This document shows, piece after piece, positions 46,011 to 54,719 of a DNA stretch of 64,000 nt. Within the stretch, counting starts at the first letter, position 1; the number at the start of each line of letters is the position of its first letter. Location of the stretch: the NCBI GenBank assembly GCA_002457275.1, contig NTKD01000001.1:56697-120696 (forward strand), read 5' to 3'. Source of the DNA: OM182 bacterium MED-G24 (GTDB taxonomy: Bacteria > Pseudomonadota > Gammaproteobacteria > Pseudomonadales > Azotimanducaceae). The notes under the pieces were generated by a model, which did no database searches, was not told the DNA's origin, and saw nothing but the letters and a program-made list of their open reading frames with translations. A program made the translations under genes and the position numbers.

Positions 46011-46034
46011 CGTTTTTCAGCTGGGTTCGGTGAC

Positions 46035-47135
46035 CTACTGCTCTATCATCAGGGCCAGACGCTCGCGAATTTCTGACCTGAACGAGCGTGATGACCCATC
46101 CATCACCATCGCCTGTCCGTTGGGAAGTGCGGTGTGAGAGAACGATGAAAACTCGACGCCCAGAGCGTCTGGTATACGCAACGCCAGCACCTGGCTGATC
46201 AGGATCTTTCCACCGGCGATCGCGGTCAGGTAGTTGGTGAACTTTCGCGCCTCAGTAAACCGGCTATCAGATAGGTCGCAATTGGCGCAGTAATGCAGCG
46301 CGAAGTGGGCTGAGTAGGGTCTCGGAATCGCTGCGACCAGCTCCATCATCAGCGCTGCACAGCACACCGCGTCCTGTTCGTGCCGATCATGTCGAAAGAG
46401 GAGTTCCAGATCACCTGAATCAGTGAGCGTTATCTCGCCATGGCATAGTGATACGGCGGTAGTAAAGAGTTCGATGATCTCTGATTCCAGGTTCACTGGA
46501 ATAGGTCGCACCACCACCAGCGTACCATCTTCCCGATACGTCGATTGATCGGTATCGGGTTCAGGGTTCATGATCTCAACAGTTTCGCTGGACGTTGCCA
46601 GTTTGTGCCTGGGGAGATCAGGGTACAGCCAGAACATGATGACGCCCCTGAGTCCTCCCGTGGCAATAAGGATCAGAATACCCAGCACGAACTGGGTTGC
46701 GATCAACAGAATGAGCGGTTGATAAGCCGAGCGACCGTGTTGATCACCGAGGCCGATCTCTACCCGACCAATGACCGACTGTTGATGGGAAATCCGGTTT
46801 GTATACAGTGCGATTCCCTGAGTCATTGATCCCGCTTGTGCAATGAGAGTATTGCGGTGGTTGTAAACCGCAGCATAGGCGACCAGGTCCTGTCCGCCGG
46901 AGAGAAGATCGTTCAACATCACATTTATCGTAAGGTGTTCACCACGAACCATGGGTTCCTGAAGCGACAATGCTAGCTGGGCGCTGATGGTCTTTCCCAT
47001 GAGCTCGATGCGGGCAGTGTGCGCGCTGGACAGTTGGTGCCAGAGCACCACGTTTCCAACGATGATGATCAACATCAAAGGGCACAGAACGAGCGTCCAT
47101 AGGCGATTGCGGGCTTGTGATTGCGATATGGCCAT
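46035..47135 (-). CDS. Membrane protein with SMP-like periplasmic sensor and cyclase-like cytoplasmic domain
   Basis: The 366-residue protein has a membrane segment at about 11-33 (LWTLVLCPLMLIIIVGNVVLW), an exported region of about 100 residues resembling the SMP/AhpA (YtjB) family (KTISAQLALSLQEPMVRGEHLTI), and a second membrane segment (LILLIATQFVLGILILIATGG). The cytoplasmic part (about 210-366) reads like a degenerate class III nucleotide-cyclase domain: CHGEITLTDSGDLELLFRH, DAVCCAALMMELVAAI, FTEARKFTNYLTAIAGGKILIS. The metal-binding Asp residues expected of an active cyclase are not evident, so a binding or scaffold role is more likely. ATG 47135 is chosen because it places the first membrane segment at the N-terminus. 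It is convergent with parC. Confidence 0.7.
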   Translation of the reverse strand: MAISQSQARNRLWTLVLCPLMLIIIVGNVVLWHQLSSAHTARIELMGKTISAQLALSLQEPMVRGEHLTINVMLNDLLSGGQDLVAYAAVYNHRNTLIAQAGSMTQGIALYTNRISHQQSVIGRVEIGLGDQHGRSAYQPLILLIATQFVLGILILIATGGLRGVIMFWLYPDLPRHKLATSSETVEIMNPEPDTDQSTYREDGTLVVVRPIPVNLESEIIELFTTAVSLCHGEITLTDSGDLELLFRHDRHEQDAVCCAALMMELVAAIPRPYSAHFALHYCANCDLSDSRFTEARKFTNYLTAIAGGKILISQVLALRIPDALGVEFSSFSHTALPNGQAMVMDGSSRSFRSEIRERLALMIEQ

Positions 47136-47194
47136 CAGTGGGTATTGGGGCAGAGACAAAAAGGCAGAGTGTCCGCTTTTGCCACGGAGATCAG

Positions 47195-47626
47195 TTAGAG
47201 GTACTCGGCCGCGAAATCGTAATCCAGGGCTTCCAGTGTTGGTGAAACATAGAACCCCTGGATGAAGTTGACGCCGGACATCCACAGTGTTTGTAGAATG
47301 GTAGGTGACTCCACACCTGAAATCGCTGTGAGCACGCTATGGCTCTGGAGCGATTTCACCATTTCCACCAACTCGTCCTGTTTTTCCTCGCTATCCTCAA
47401 TCTGTTGAGCAAAAGAGCCGTCAAGCTTGACGTAATCCGTAGTCAGATGTTTGAGCAGGTTAAATGGATTCAGCGAGCAACCAAAATGATTGATCGACAC
47501 CTTGCTGTGCATTTCAGATAGACCCGAGGTGAATTTGTCAGCGTGTTGGATGTAGGAAGCCGAATCGTTTTCATGGATCTGAAAGCTGACAGCATCACAG
47601 GGCAACTTGGCGGCCTTTTTGTTCAT
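47195..47626 (-). pseudogene. C-terminal remnant of an EAL-domain protein (FimX-like)
   Basis: Only about 143 codons remain, equal to the C-terminal half to two-thirds of an EAL domain. Recognisable parts are KVSINHFGCSLNPFNLLKHLTTDYVKLDGSF, LQSHSVLTAISGVESPTIL and GVNFIQGFYVSP, which correspond to the DYVKID and GxxYxQGxxxxxP regions. The EAL motif, the first catalytic strands and any GGDEF, PAS or receiver domain are absent, and the DD-type metal site (normally DDFG) reads NHFG. It cannot be an active c-di-GMP phosphodiesterase. In Pseudomonas, fimX lies between serB and rhdA near parC, close to this position, so a truncated FimX is the best guess. It may still be translated. Confidence 0.72.
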
Positions 47627-47686
47627 ATGTCGGTTACCACCGGCGCAGTTTAGCACGCCAGTTGTTGGCAGCTCCCATAAACCGGA

Positions 47687-48688
47687 TTAGTTGGTCGTCA
47701 GGGAAATGGACTCCTTGGCGCCGGCGCCAGGTTTTTCACGGACGAGTTTGGGCACAAGATATCCAGGCAGTCTCTGGCTCATCTCTTGCACAAGATCACG
47801 GCCGTCAGATTCGGGGACATCAAAGTGATGTGCTCCCTCGACCGGGTCGAGTAGATGCAGGTAGTACGGGAGGACGCCGGCATGAAACAATCGCCATGAG
47901 AGATCAGTTAGAAGATCGGCACGATCATTAATGTTCTTTAGCAGCACAGATTGATTCAGCAAGGTAGCGCCTGTCTGGTGCAAGTGATGCATGGCATCAG
48001 CCACGTCGTCGGTAATCTCATTGCCGTGATTCGCGTGGATGACAACGACGATCTTTAGTCTGCTTTCACCGATCCAATCAAGCAATTCCAGACAGACACG
48101 TTGCGGAATAACCACTGGCAGGCGAGTGTGCAACCGGAGTGTGTCTACATGCGGAATTGAGGCGAATTGTTGGGCGACCCACGAGAGGAGCTGGTCATTG
48201 GCCACGAGTGGATCACCTCCACTCAGTATGACTTCGCGAATATCGGGTTGTGAACGTACATAACCCGCGATGTTCTGCCAGTCGGTTCTGCTGACCCTGA
48301 AATCGTCATAGGGAAAGTGTCGACGAAAACAGTAGCGACAGTGGACCGCACATACGCCGGTGGCAATGACAAGAATACGACCATGGTATTTATGGAGGAC
48401 CCCTTTGACCGGGGTCTTGTCGTGTTCGTCAAGGGGGTCTGGTCCATAGCCATTCACCACAACCTGTTCCTCGTCCACTGGCAGGACCTGTCGCAACAGC
48501 GGGTCGTTTGGATCTCCGGGTGTCATGGCGGCGAGATAGGGCCATGGGACCAGGACCGGAAAGTCAGACTTGGTAGATGATGCTGGCAGGTCAAGCGCGG
48601 TCAGCAGTGTTTCACTGTCACGCACAGCGTGGGATAACTGCCATTGCCAGGGTTGGCTCTGCCAACCCTGCTCTTGAAGCGGTATCAT
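47687..48688 (-). CDS. epmB: EF-P (R)-beta-lysylation protein EpmB (lysine 2,3-aminomutase)
   Basis: EpmB is a radical-SAM, PLP-dependent aminomutase that turns L-alpha-lysine into (R)-beta-lysine for attachment to elongation factor P. The 333-residue protein has the iron-sulfur motif GVCAVHCRYCFRRHF with Cys113, Cys117 and Cys120, the early KYHGRILV segment, ILSGGDPL, RLHTRLPVV, LLNQSVLLKNIND and LPYYLHLLDPVEGAHHFDV. It is divergent from efp with 27 bp between the start codons, and epmA lies just beyond efp, so all parts of the lysylation pathway are together. Confidence 0.96.
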   Translation of the reverse strand: MIPLQEQGWQSQPWQWQLSHAVRDSETLLTALDLPASSTKSDFPVLVPWPYLAAMTPGDPNDPLLRQVLPVDEEQVVVNGYGPDPLDEHDKTPVKGVLHKYHGRILVIATGVCAVHCRYCFRRHFPYDDFRVSRTDWQNIAGYVRSQPDIREVILSGGDPLVANDQLLSWVAQQFASIPHVDTLRLHTRLPVVIPQRVCLELLDWIGESRLKIVVVIHANHGNEITDDVADAMHHLHQTGATLLNQSVLLKNINDRADLLTDLSWRLFHAGVLPYYLHLLDPVEGAHHFDVPESDGRDLVQEMSQRLPGYLVPKLVREKPGAGAKESISLTTN

Positions 48689-48715
48689 GGCGTTTTTTCC
48701 TGACTAGGTACAACG

Positions 48716-49285
48716 ATGGCGACCTATTCTACCAATGAATTCAGATCAGGACTGAAGGTGATTCTGGAAGGTGATCCCTGTTCGATTCTGGAAAACGAGT
48801 TTGTCAAACCCGGAAAGGGACAGGCGTTCAATCGCGTCCGGTTACGCAACCTGCTGTCTGGTCGGGTCTGGGAGAGGACGTTCAAGTCGGGGGAGTCCAT
48901 CGAGGGTGCCGATGTCATTGATCTGGACATGGAATATCTGTACACCGACGGCGAGTACTGGCACTTCATGAAGATGGATGACAGTTACGAACAGTTGCCG
49001 GCGGGAAAGAACGCAGTGGCAGATGCGCTACAGTGGCTCAAGGAACAGGATGTCTACACCGTGACACTATGGAACGGAGATCCCATCAGCGTGACGCCAC
49101 CCAATTTTGTGGAGTTGGAAGTGGTCGAAACCGACCCGGGCCTGAAGGGCGATACAGCCCAGGGTGGTACCAAACCGGCAACCCTGTCGACAGGTGCAGT
49201 TGTCAAGGTCCCGCTATTCATCAACCAGGGTGAGGTGATTCGTGTGGACACACGAACCGGCGAATACCAGAACCGGGTCAAGTAG
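48716..49285 (+). CDS. efp: Elongation factor P
   Basis: EF-P relieves ribosome stalling at proline stretches. The 189-residue product aligns end to end with E. coli EF-P. Lys34 in [10 protein letters not shown] is the residue modified with (R)-beta-lysine by EpmA; the surrounding motif is the lysylation type and not the arginine type used with EarP in Pseudomonas. [23 protein letters not shown] and [15 protein letters not shown] mark domains 2 and 3. The ATG at 48716 is clear. Confidence 0.98.
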   Translation: MATYSTNEFRSGLKVILEGDPCSILENEFVKPGKGQAFNRVRLRNLLSGRVWERTFKSGESIEGADVIDLDMEYLYTDGEYWHFMKMDDSYEQLPAGKNAVADALQWLKEQDVYTVTLWNGDPISVTPPNFVELEVVETDPGLKGDTAQGGTKPATLSTGAVVKVPLFINQGEVIRVDTRTGEYQNRVK

Positions 49286-49348
49286 TACCAATGCGTATCT
49301 GACAATCGGGACGACCGTCAGGCAAATGGGAACAAGGCGGAACAAGTT

Positions 49349-50344
49349 GTGACCTCCGGCTCACCGGATCAAACCCTGAAGTCCTGCATCCGTGAACGGG
49401 CCTGCCTGCTGGGCGCATTGCGGGGCTACCTGAGCAGCCACCAATGTACCGAAGTGACAACGCCGGTGCTGAGGCCCTTTGGTGTTACTGATCCCTTTAT
49501 TGCCAGTATCTCCGCCTACAACGAACAAAACCGGCTCGGATTTCTGCAGACGTCTCCTGAATATGCAATGAAACAGTTGCTGTGTCTGGGAAGCGGAGAC
49601 ATCTGGCAACTAGGCCCCGTTTTCCGTAGTGGTGAGACCGGTCGACGCCATCGTTCTGAATTCACCATGCTGGAGTGGTACCGGTGCGGCTGGACCCTGT
49701 CCCAACTGATGGACGAAATGATCGAGTTGACGACCGTCGCAGCCACCGCAATGGGCCCAGTGGCTGATGATGCCCTAGGGCAGCTGACTAGTTCGTCCAG
49801 CAGTTCGCCCACTAAAAGGACCTATCGTTCCCTGTTTGAGGATCGCTTCGGGATCAATCCTCACGCTATAGAAACCGCGAGACTCGCCAGCCTCTGCACA
49901 AAAAAGCTGGGATCATTGGGCCAGCACATTGACCCGTCAACGGCGCGATCGGAATATCACGATGCCCTCTTTTCCCAATTGATTGAGCCAACGCTTGAGT
50001 CCCCCACGTTCGTGACCGAATTTCCTCGCGAACAGGCTGCGCTCGCGCGCGTTGCGGAGCGGCGTGGTGACACGGTCGCTTTGCGTTTCGAGTTGTATTG
50101 GCGAGGTGTCGAGCTGGCCAATGGCTATAGCGAGCTGGGTGACCAGGCCGAGCTCAATGCGCGATTTGTGGCCAACAATGCGACGCGAAAGGCGATGGGT
50201 CTGCCGGAGATGCCGTTGGATGATGAATTCCTGGCACTGATCGACGTTTTGCCTGACTGCGTCGGTGTTGCCCTGGGCGTTGATCGTTTACATATGGTGC
50301 TGACAGGTCGTCGTAGTCTCGCCGGTACTGAACCCGGTAAGTAA
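49349..50344 (+). CDS. epmA: EF-P lysine ligase EpmA (PoxA/GenX)
   Basis: EpmA is a paralogue of the class II lysyl-tRNA synthetase core that joins (R)-beta-lysine to Lys34 of EF-P. The 331-residue protein lacks a tRNA anticodon-binding domain, as expected. Motifs are TTPVLRPFGVTDPFIASI, FLQTSPEYAMKQLLCLGSGDIWQLGPVFR (motif 2 region), GRRHRSEFTMLEWYR, RFELYWRGVELANGYSEL and GVALGVDRLHMVL (motif 3). It starts at GTG 49349, 63 bp after efp, and converges on rhdA with 20 bp between stops. Confidence 0.96.
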   Translation: MTSGSPDQTLKSCIRERACLLGALRGYLSSHQCTEVTTPVLRPFGVTDPFIASISAYNEQNRLGFLQTSPEYAMKQLLCLGSGDIWQLGPVFRSGETGRRHRSEFTMLEWYRCGWTLSQLMDEMIELTTVAATAMGPVADDALGQLTSSSSSSPTKRTYRSLFEDRFGINPHAIETARLASLCTKKLGSLGQHIDPSTARSEYHDALFSQLIEPTLESPTFVTEFPREQAALARVAERRGDTVALRFELYWRGVELANGYSELGDQAELNARFVANNATRKAMGLPEMPLDDEFLALIDVLPDCVGVALGVDRLHMVLTGRRSLAGTEPGK

Positions 50345-50364
50345 GTGCTTGCTAACTGGATTAG

Positions 50365-51177
50365 CTATGACTCGATAGGAGTGTCAGGTTCGTTTCCCCA
50401 CTCTGACCAGGATCCATCGTAGGCCTGGATATCGTAGCCAAGCTGTCGTCCGAGGGCGTATGTGAGACCGCTGCGATGGTGCGTCTGGCAATGGGTAATC
50501 ACGCGTTTGTCGCGCGTGATGCCGAGGGCGTCGAGGATGTCCTGAAGGTCCTTGCGGGTTCGGTGACCGTTCGCGGGGTCCATGGTGGCAAGCCAGTCCA
50601 GGTTGATGGCGCCTGGGATGCGACCGGCCCGTCTGGACCCTGACCTCAATCCGCGATGTTCTTCGGCTGATCGAGCGTCCCAGACAATGACATCTGGGCG
50701 ATCAAGGCTGGCACGGACATCCGCGAGACTTGCGGTAAACGAGGCATCTATTTCGATATTCACCCGAGTTTGATCGAACGTGGGCATATCCGTGGTCACG
50801 CCCCGGCCATCCGCCAGCCACGCGATGAGTCCGCCGTTGACCAGTCCCTTACGCTCGTGCCCGATGACGTCCAGAATCCAAAGCAAACGACCCGCCCAGC
50901 CGCCACCTTCGTCATCGTAGACAACGATGTATTTGTCCGGTCTGTATCCAACGGACCCAAGCACATCCGAGAGAGCATTGGGGTGTGGCAGTTTGCCCGG
51001 TGCGGGTGGTTGTCCAAGTGTCAGGGACGCCGGTGTGATGTGTCGAGCGCCGGGAACATGTCCTCTGGCGTAGTTGTCGTCTGAACAAACGTCCAGCAGA
51101 ATCACGTCCGGCGCGGAGAGCAAAGGAACAAGCTCTCCGGTTTCAATAACGTCTGGTGGTGGAAGATCAGCTAACAC
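50365..51177 (-). CDS. rhdA: Thiosulfate sulfurtransferase (rhodanese), RhdA type
   Basis: The 270-residue protein has two rhodanese domains; the C-terminal one is active. The catalytic loop is HCQTHHRSG with Cys230, the same loop and same residue number as in Azotobacter RhdA as I recall. The N-terminal domain (VILLDVCSDDNYARGHVPGARH) lacks a catalytic Cys at the equivalent loop (YDDEGGGWAGR). Such enzymes transfer sulfane sulfur from thiosulfate to cyanide or another acceptor. It starts at GTG 51177, preceded by AAGGGG. It is divergent from orn. Confidence 0.92.
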   Translation of the reverse strand: MLADLPPPDVIETGELVPLLSAPDVILLDVCSDDNYARGHVPGARHITPASLTLGQPPAPGKLPHPNALSDVLGSVGYRPDKYIVVYDDEGGGWAGRLLWILDVIGHERKGLVNGGLIAWLADGRGVTTDMPTFDQTRVNIEIDASFTASLADVRASLDRPDVIVWDARSAEEHRGLRSGSRRAGRIPGAINLDWLATMDPANGHRTRKDLQDILDALGITRDKRVITHCQTHHRSGLTYALGRQLGYDIQAYDGSWSEWGNEPDTPIES

Positions 51178-51194
51178 GTGAACCCCTTTTTATT

Positions 51195-51214
51195 GCGCTC
51201 CTTGGCGGGAGCGC
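51195..51214 (-). other. Hairpin in the rhdA leader
   Basis: A 7-bp inverted repeat (GCGCTCC, 6-nt loop, GGAGCGC) lies about 20 nt upstream of the rhdA GTG. On the rhdA strand it is followed by A residues and the AAGGGG ribosome site, so it is not a terminator. It could affect leader stability. Confidence 0.3.
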
Positions 51215-51372
51215 CTGGTCAATTGGCCGTGGAGATCGGGCCAACCGGGTGATCCCCAGCGGCGATCCGCGATGACCGGTGGATAATAGCGATAACTGGT
51301 ACCGATCGAAACCAGACTGGCAGACGCGCATGGCGCGACAGCAGCGCTTTCAGTAACATAGCTCCCTCATGG

Positions 51373-51957
51373 ATGTTGGGCTGGAAGGTTCGGTTGGAAG
51401 GGCTGACGTATTCGGAAAACCTCGTATGGATGGATCTGGAGATGACCGGCCTCGACCCGGAGGTTGAACGCATCATCGAGATCGCCGTGATCGTGACCAA
51501 TTCCTCCCTAAGGGTGCTGGCGGAGGGACCTGTTGTCGTGGTCAATCAGCCTGATTCGCTGCTGGCCGCGATGGACGAATGGAATACCACACATCACACG
51601 GACTCGGGCCTCTTTGACCGTGTCCGGAGTGAAGGTGTCACTGAGTCAGAGGCGGAGCGGATCGTGCTTGATTTTATCGCCGACCATGTTGAGCCGGGTC
51701 GCTCGCCATTATGCGGAAATTCCATTGCTCAGGATCGACGATTCCTCGTGAAATACATGCCCACACTTGAATCTCACCTGCACTACAGAAACCTGGACGT
51801 GAGCACCATCAAGGAACTGGCGATTCGTTGGCGCCCGGACATTTTTCATCAAATCAAAAAGCAGAATCATCATCGCGCATTGGATGACGTTCGTGAGTCC
51901 ATTGAGGAACTCCGTTTTTACCGGGACCACTTTCTCAAGCTCAAGACTGAAAATTGA
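51373..51957 (+). CDS. orn: Oligoribonuclease
   Basis: Orn degrades 2-5-nt RNAs, including pGpG from c-di-GMP breakdown, to mononucleotides and is usually essential. The product (194 residues from ATG 51373) is a DEDDh exonuclease: [13 protein letters not shown] with the first Asp and Glu, [25 protein letters not shown] and [15 protein letters not shown] with His and Asp. E. coli Orn has 181 residues and begins nearer to [11 protein letters not shown], so the true start may lie downstream of 51373. rsgA and motAB, which I recall next to orn in Pseudomonas, are absent. Confidence 0.95.
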   Translation: MLGWKVRLEGLTYSENLVWMDLEMTGLDPEVERIIEIAVIVTNSSLRVLAEGPVVVVNQPDSLLAAMDEWNTTHHTDSGLFDRVRSEGVTESEAERIVLDFIADHVEPGRSPLCGNSIAQDRRFLVKYMPTLESHLHYRNLDVSTIKELAIRWRPDIFHQIKKQNHHRALDDVRESIEELRFYRDHFLKLKTEN

Positions 51958-51989
51958 CACTCGGGCGGGAGCATACCGCGCCAAAGGTC

Positions 51990-53108
51990 CTACTCTGCTG
52001 CTTTCCGTTTTTGTTCCGCCAAAGCCCAGGAGATGTGCTCGCCAACGAGATCATCGACGGTGCCCTGTTTCGAGTTCAGCGCGGCCACAACCGCACGGTC
52101 GTGGCGTGCGTTACCGAGCGCAACCGCGATATTTCTGAGCCACCCCTGATAACCGGTCCGACGGATTGCGCTGCCTTCTGTCCGCGTCAAAAAATCGCTT
52201 TCTGACCAGTTGAACAGTTCAAGCAGGGACGAGCGATCCAACCCATGTCTCGGTGTAAAGTCCGGTTCATGACTTGTACGTGCATAACGATTCCACGGAC
52301 AAACCAGCTGGCAATCATCACAACCAAAAATCCGATTCCCGATCATCGGTCTCAAGGATTCGTCAATGCTGCCTCTTAGCTCGATTGTTAGATACGAAAT
52401 ACAGCGTCGAGCATCCAGTTGTTGGGGTCCTACAATCGCGTGAGTTGGGCAGATGTCAATGCATGCGCTACAGGATCCACAGAGATTCTGGATCTTCGGC
52501 GTGCTGAGCGGGAGTTGGAGATTGGTATAGATTTCGCCCAGGAAAAACCAGGACCCGGCTTTTCTGTTGATCAGGAGCGTATTTTTTCCGATCCATCCCA
52601 GTCCCGCTTTCTCGGCCAGCGCTTTCTCAAGGACCGGGGCACTGTCGGTAAAAGCTCTTGCTTCAGCGCCCGAGACTCCGTGGACCGACAGGAATGTCTG
52701 GGCGTACTGCCAGAGTCTGGCCAGACGTTTTCTGATGACCTTGTGGTAGTCACGTCCCAGGGAGTAACGCGCTACGTATGCGTCCTTGTCGGATGCCAGA
52801 ACGGCATCAGCTGGTCTTGCGTCGGGTTTGTGATCCATGCGGACGACAATCACGCTTTGTGTGCCTGGGATCAGTTCGGTCGGGCGACTGCGTCTGGCGC
52901 CGTGCCGTTCCATATAGTCCATCTCGCCGTGGTGATTCTTCTGCAGCCAGTTGGTGAGATGATGTTCATGGTCATCGAGGTCGGTGTCACAGATCCCCAG
53001 ATCATCAAATCCCAGTTCGAGCGACCGTTGTCGCAAATGAAGCACCAATGCTTCTGACAGGTCATCGGCAATCACCGGGGATAGGGAATTGTTGTCGTCT
53101 TCATACAT
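51990..53108 (-). CDS. queG: Epoxyqueuosine reductase
   Basis: QueG performs the final step of queuosine formation, reducing epoxyqueuosine in tRNA, with a corrinoid and two [4Fe-4S] clusters. The 372-residue protein has the N-terminal MDYMERHGARRSRPTELIPG, YSLGRDYHKVIRKRL, FTDSAPVLEKALAEKAGLGWIGKNTLLI, and the cluster motifs CGSCSACIDICP and CDDCQLVCPWNR. HEAT-like helices close the protein. It is divergent from nnr and converges on orn. Confidence 0.96.
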   Translation of the reverse strand: MYEDDNNSLSPVIADDLSEALVLHLRQRSLELGFDDLGICDTDLDDHEHHLTNWLQKNHHGEMDYMERHGARRSRPTELIPGTQSVIVVRMDHKPDARPADAVLASDKDAYVARYSLGRDYHKVIRKRLARLWQYAQTFLSVHGVSGAEARAFTDSAPVLEKALAEKAGLGWIGKNTLLINRKAGSWFFLGEIYTNLQLPLSTPKIQNLCGSCSACIDICPTHAIVGPQQLDARRCISYLTIELRGSIDESLRPMIGNRIFGCDDCQLVCPWNRYARTSHEPDFTPRHGLDRSSLLELFNWSESDFLTRTEGSAIRRTGYQGWLRNIAVALGNARHDRAVVAALNSKQGTVDDLVGEHISWALAEQKRKAAE

Positions 53109-53180
53109 GGCGAGACGGGTTCTGGGGGTTTGGGTTCACAATTGCCTATAATCGCGCAAGCAATGGCTCAATCACAAATA

Positions 53181-54719
53181 ATGGCTCACGAGATATCAGA
53201 TACAGCGGCCGTGTGGCTCTACACGGGTGCAGCGGTGCGTGCCCTGGATGCATGGGCGATCGCCAACCTGGATATCTCTGGGCTTCGGTTGATGCGGCGT
53301 GCGGCACAGTCCTGTGTTCGGGTCATTACATCGCGATGGCCAGAGGCACGTCGCATCGCGGTCTTCTGCGGCAAGGGAAACAATGCCGGTGATGGTTATC
53401 TGATCGCGGGCATACTCTCGGAAATGGGGCACGATGTGCACGTTTTTGAGGTGTCCCCACCTGAGAAGCTAACGCGTGATGCGCGATCGGCTTACGAGTT
53501 TTGTAGCCAGACGAATTGTCAGCGAACATCAGTACACGGCAGAGAGAACGCTTCGGAGCCGTTTGAGGTCGTTGTGGATGCGTTACTGGGGACCGGGCTG
53601 TCTGGTCCGCTTCGCGAGGACTATCAGGCAGTCGTCGACGAGATGAATACGCTTTCAGTACCGATCCTGGCAGTAGACCTGCCCACAGGACTGTGTGCCG
53701 ATAGCGGGGCCCAGCTGGGGCGCGCTGTGAACGCCTCAGTGACGGTTACATTCATTGGTCGCAAGCGAGGTCTGTACACGGCCGATGGTCCTGATTGCGC
53801 CGGTGAGATCGTGTTCGAAGGCCTGGGTGTACCGGACGATTTGGATCGCCATCTGCCGGAAGAGGTCACCGCGGATCCGGGATACAGAATTCCCTGCCTG
53901 TCGTTGCCCAAATTGTTGTCGGGGTTCCCGGCGAGAGCACGAAATACTCACAAGTACACATTCGGTCACGTTCTCCTGATCGGCGGAAATGAAGGGATGC
54001 CGGGAGCCATCCTGATGTCTGCAGAGGCCGCGCTTCGTACCGGGGCGGGTCTCGTGAGTGTCGCTACCCACCCCTCGCATGCCTCATACCTGGTGACCCG
54101 TCGTCCTGAACTGATGTGTCGGGGTGTAGAAAAAGAGGCTGACCTTGCATCGATGCTGGATGCTGCGTCCGTGGTGGCGATCGGACCGGGTCTGGGGCGT
54201 GACCCGTGGGCTGAGCGCTGTCACAGTGTTGCGCTTGACCATTGTCGGGCGAGCGGCAAACCGATGGTGATCGACGCTGATGGTTTGAATCTGCTGGATC
54301 GTCAGGCGCGCATTGAAGAGAATTGGATTCTGACGCCCCATCCCGGTGAGGCCGAGCGTATGCTGACGGGCAGCAGCCGTGGTGATCGGTTTGATGCAGT
54401 GCGCCGACTTCAGAGTCACTTTGGCGGACACGTGTTGTTGAAGGGCGCCGGTACCACAATCTACGACGGTAAGGGACATGCGCTGTGTCCCTATGGGAAT
54501 CCCGGAATGTCGGTCGCCGGTATGGGGGATGTCCTGACCGGCGTGATTGCCTCCCTGTGTGCCCAGCGAGTTGCGCCGGAAGATGCAATACGCCTGGGGG
54601 TCTGCCTGCATTCGTTTGCAGGCGATATTGTTGCAGGCAGCGAAGGACCCCGGGGGATGTTCGCTACGGATCTGCTGCCTGTGCTGAAACGCTTGGTCAA
54701 TGGCCTCGATGTCGGTTGA
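53181..54719 (+). CDS. nnr: Bifunctional NAD(P)H-hydrate epimerase / ADP-dependent dehydratase
   Basis: The enzyme repairs hydrated NADH and NADPH. The N-terminal epimerase domain (about 1-205) has RIAVFCGKGNNAGDGYLIAGIL and VDLPTGLCAD; the C-terminal ribokinase-like dehydratase domain (about 230-512) has TFGHVLLIGGNEGMPGAILMSAEAALRTGAGLV, IGPGLG, VIDADGLN, LTPHPGEAERM and NPGMSVAGMGDVLTGVI. The chosen ATG 53181 gives 512 residues; ATG 53163 is equally possible. The end overlaps tsaE by 20 nt. The nnr-tsaE-amidase-mutL-miaA-hfq order is that of many gammaproteobacteria. Confidence 0.95.
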   Translation: MAHEISDTAAVWLYTGAAVRALDAWAIANLDISGLRLMRRAAQSCVRVITSRWPEARRIAVFCGKGNNAGDGYLIAGILSEMGHDVHVFEVSPPEKLTRDARSAYEFCSQTNCQRTSVHGRENASEPFEVVVDALLGTGLSGPLREDYQAVVDEMNTLSVPILAVDLPTGLCADSGAQLGRAVNASVTVTFIGRKRGLYTADGPDCAGEIVFEGLGVPDDLDRHLPEEVTADPGYRIPCLSLPKLLSGFPARARNTHKYTFGHVLLIGGNEGMPGAILMSAEAALRTGAGLVSVATHPSHASYLVTRRPELMCRGVEKEADLASMLDAASVVAIGPGLGRDPWAERCHSVALDHCRASGKPMVIDADGLNLLDRQARIEENWILTPHPGEAERMLTGSSRGDRFDAVRRLQSHFGGHVLLKGAGTTIYDGKGHALCPYGNPGMSVAGMGDVLTGVIASLCAQRVAPEDAIRLGVCLHSFAGDIVAGSEGPRGMFATDLLPVLKRLVNGLDVG

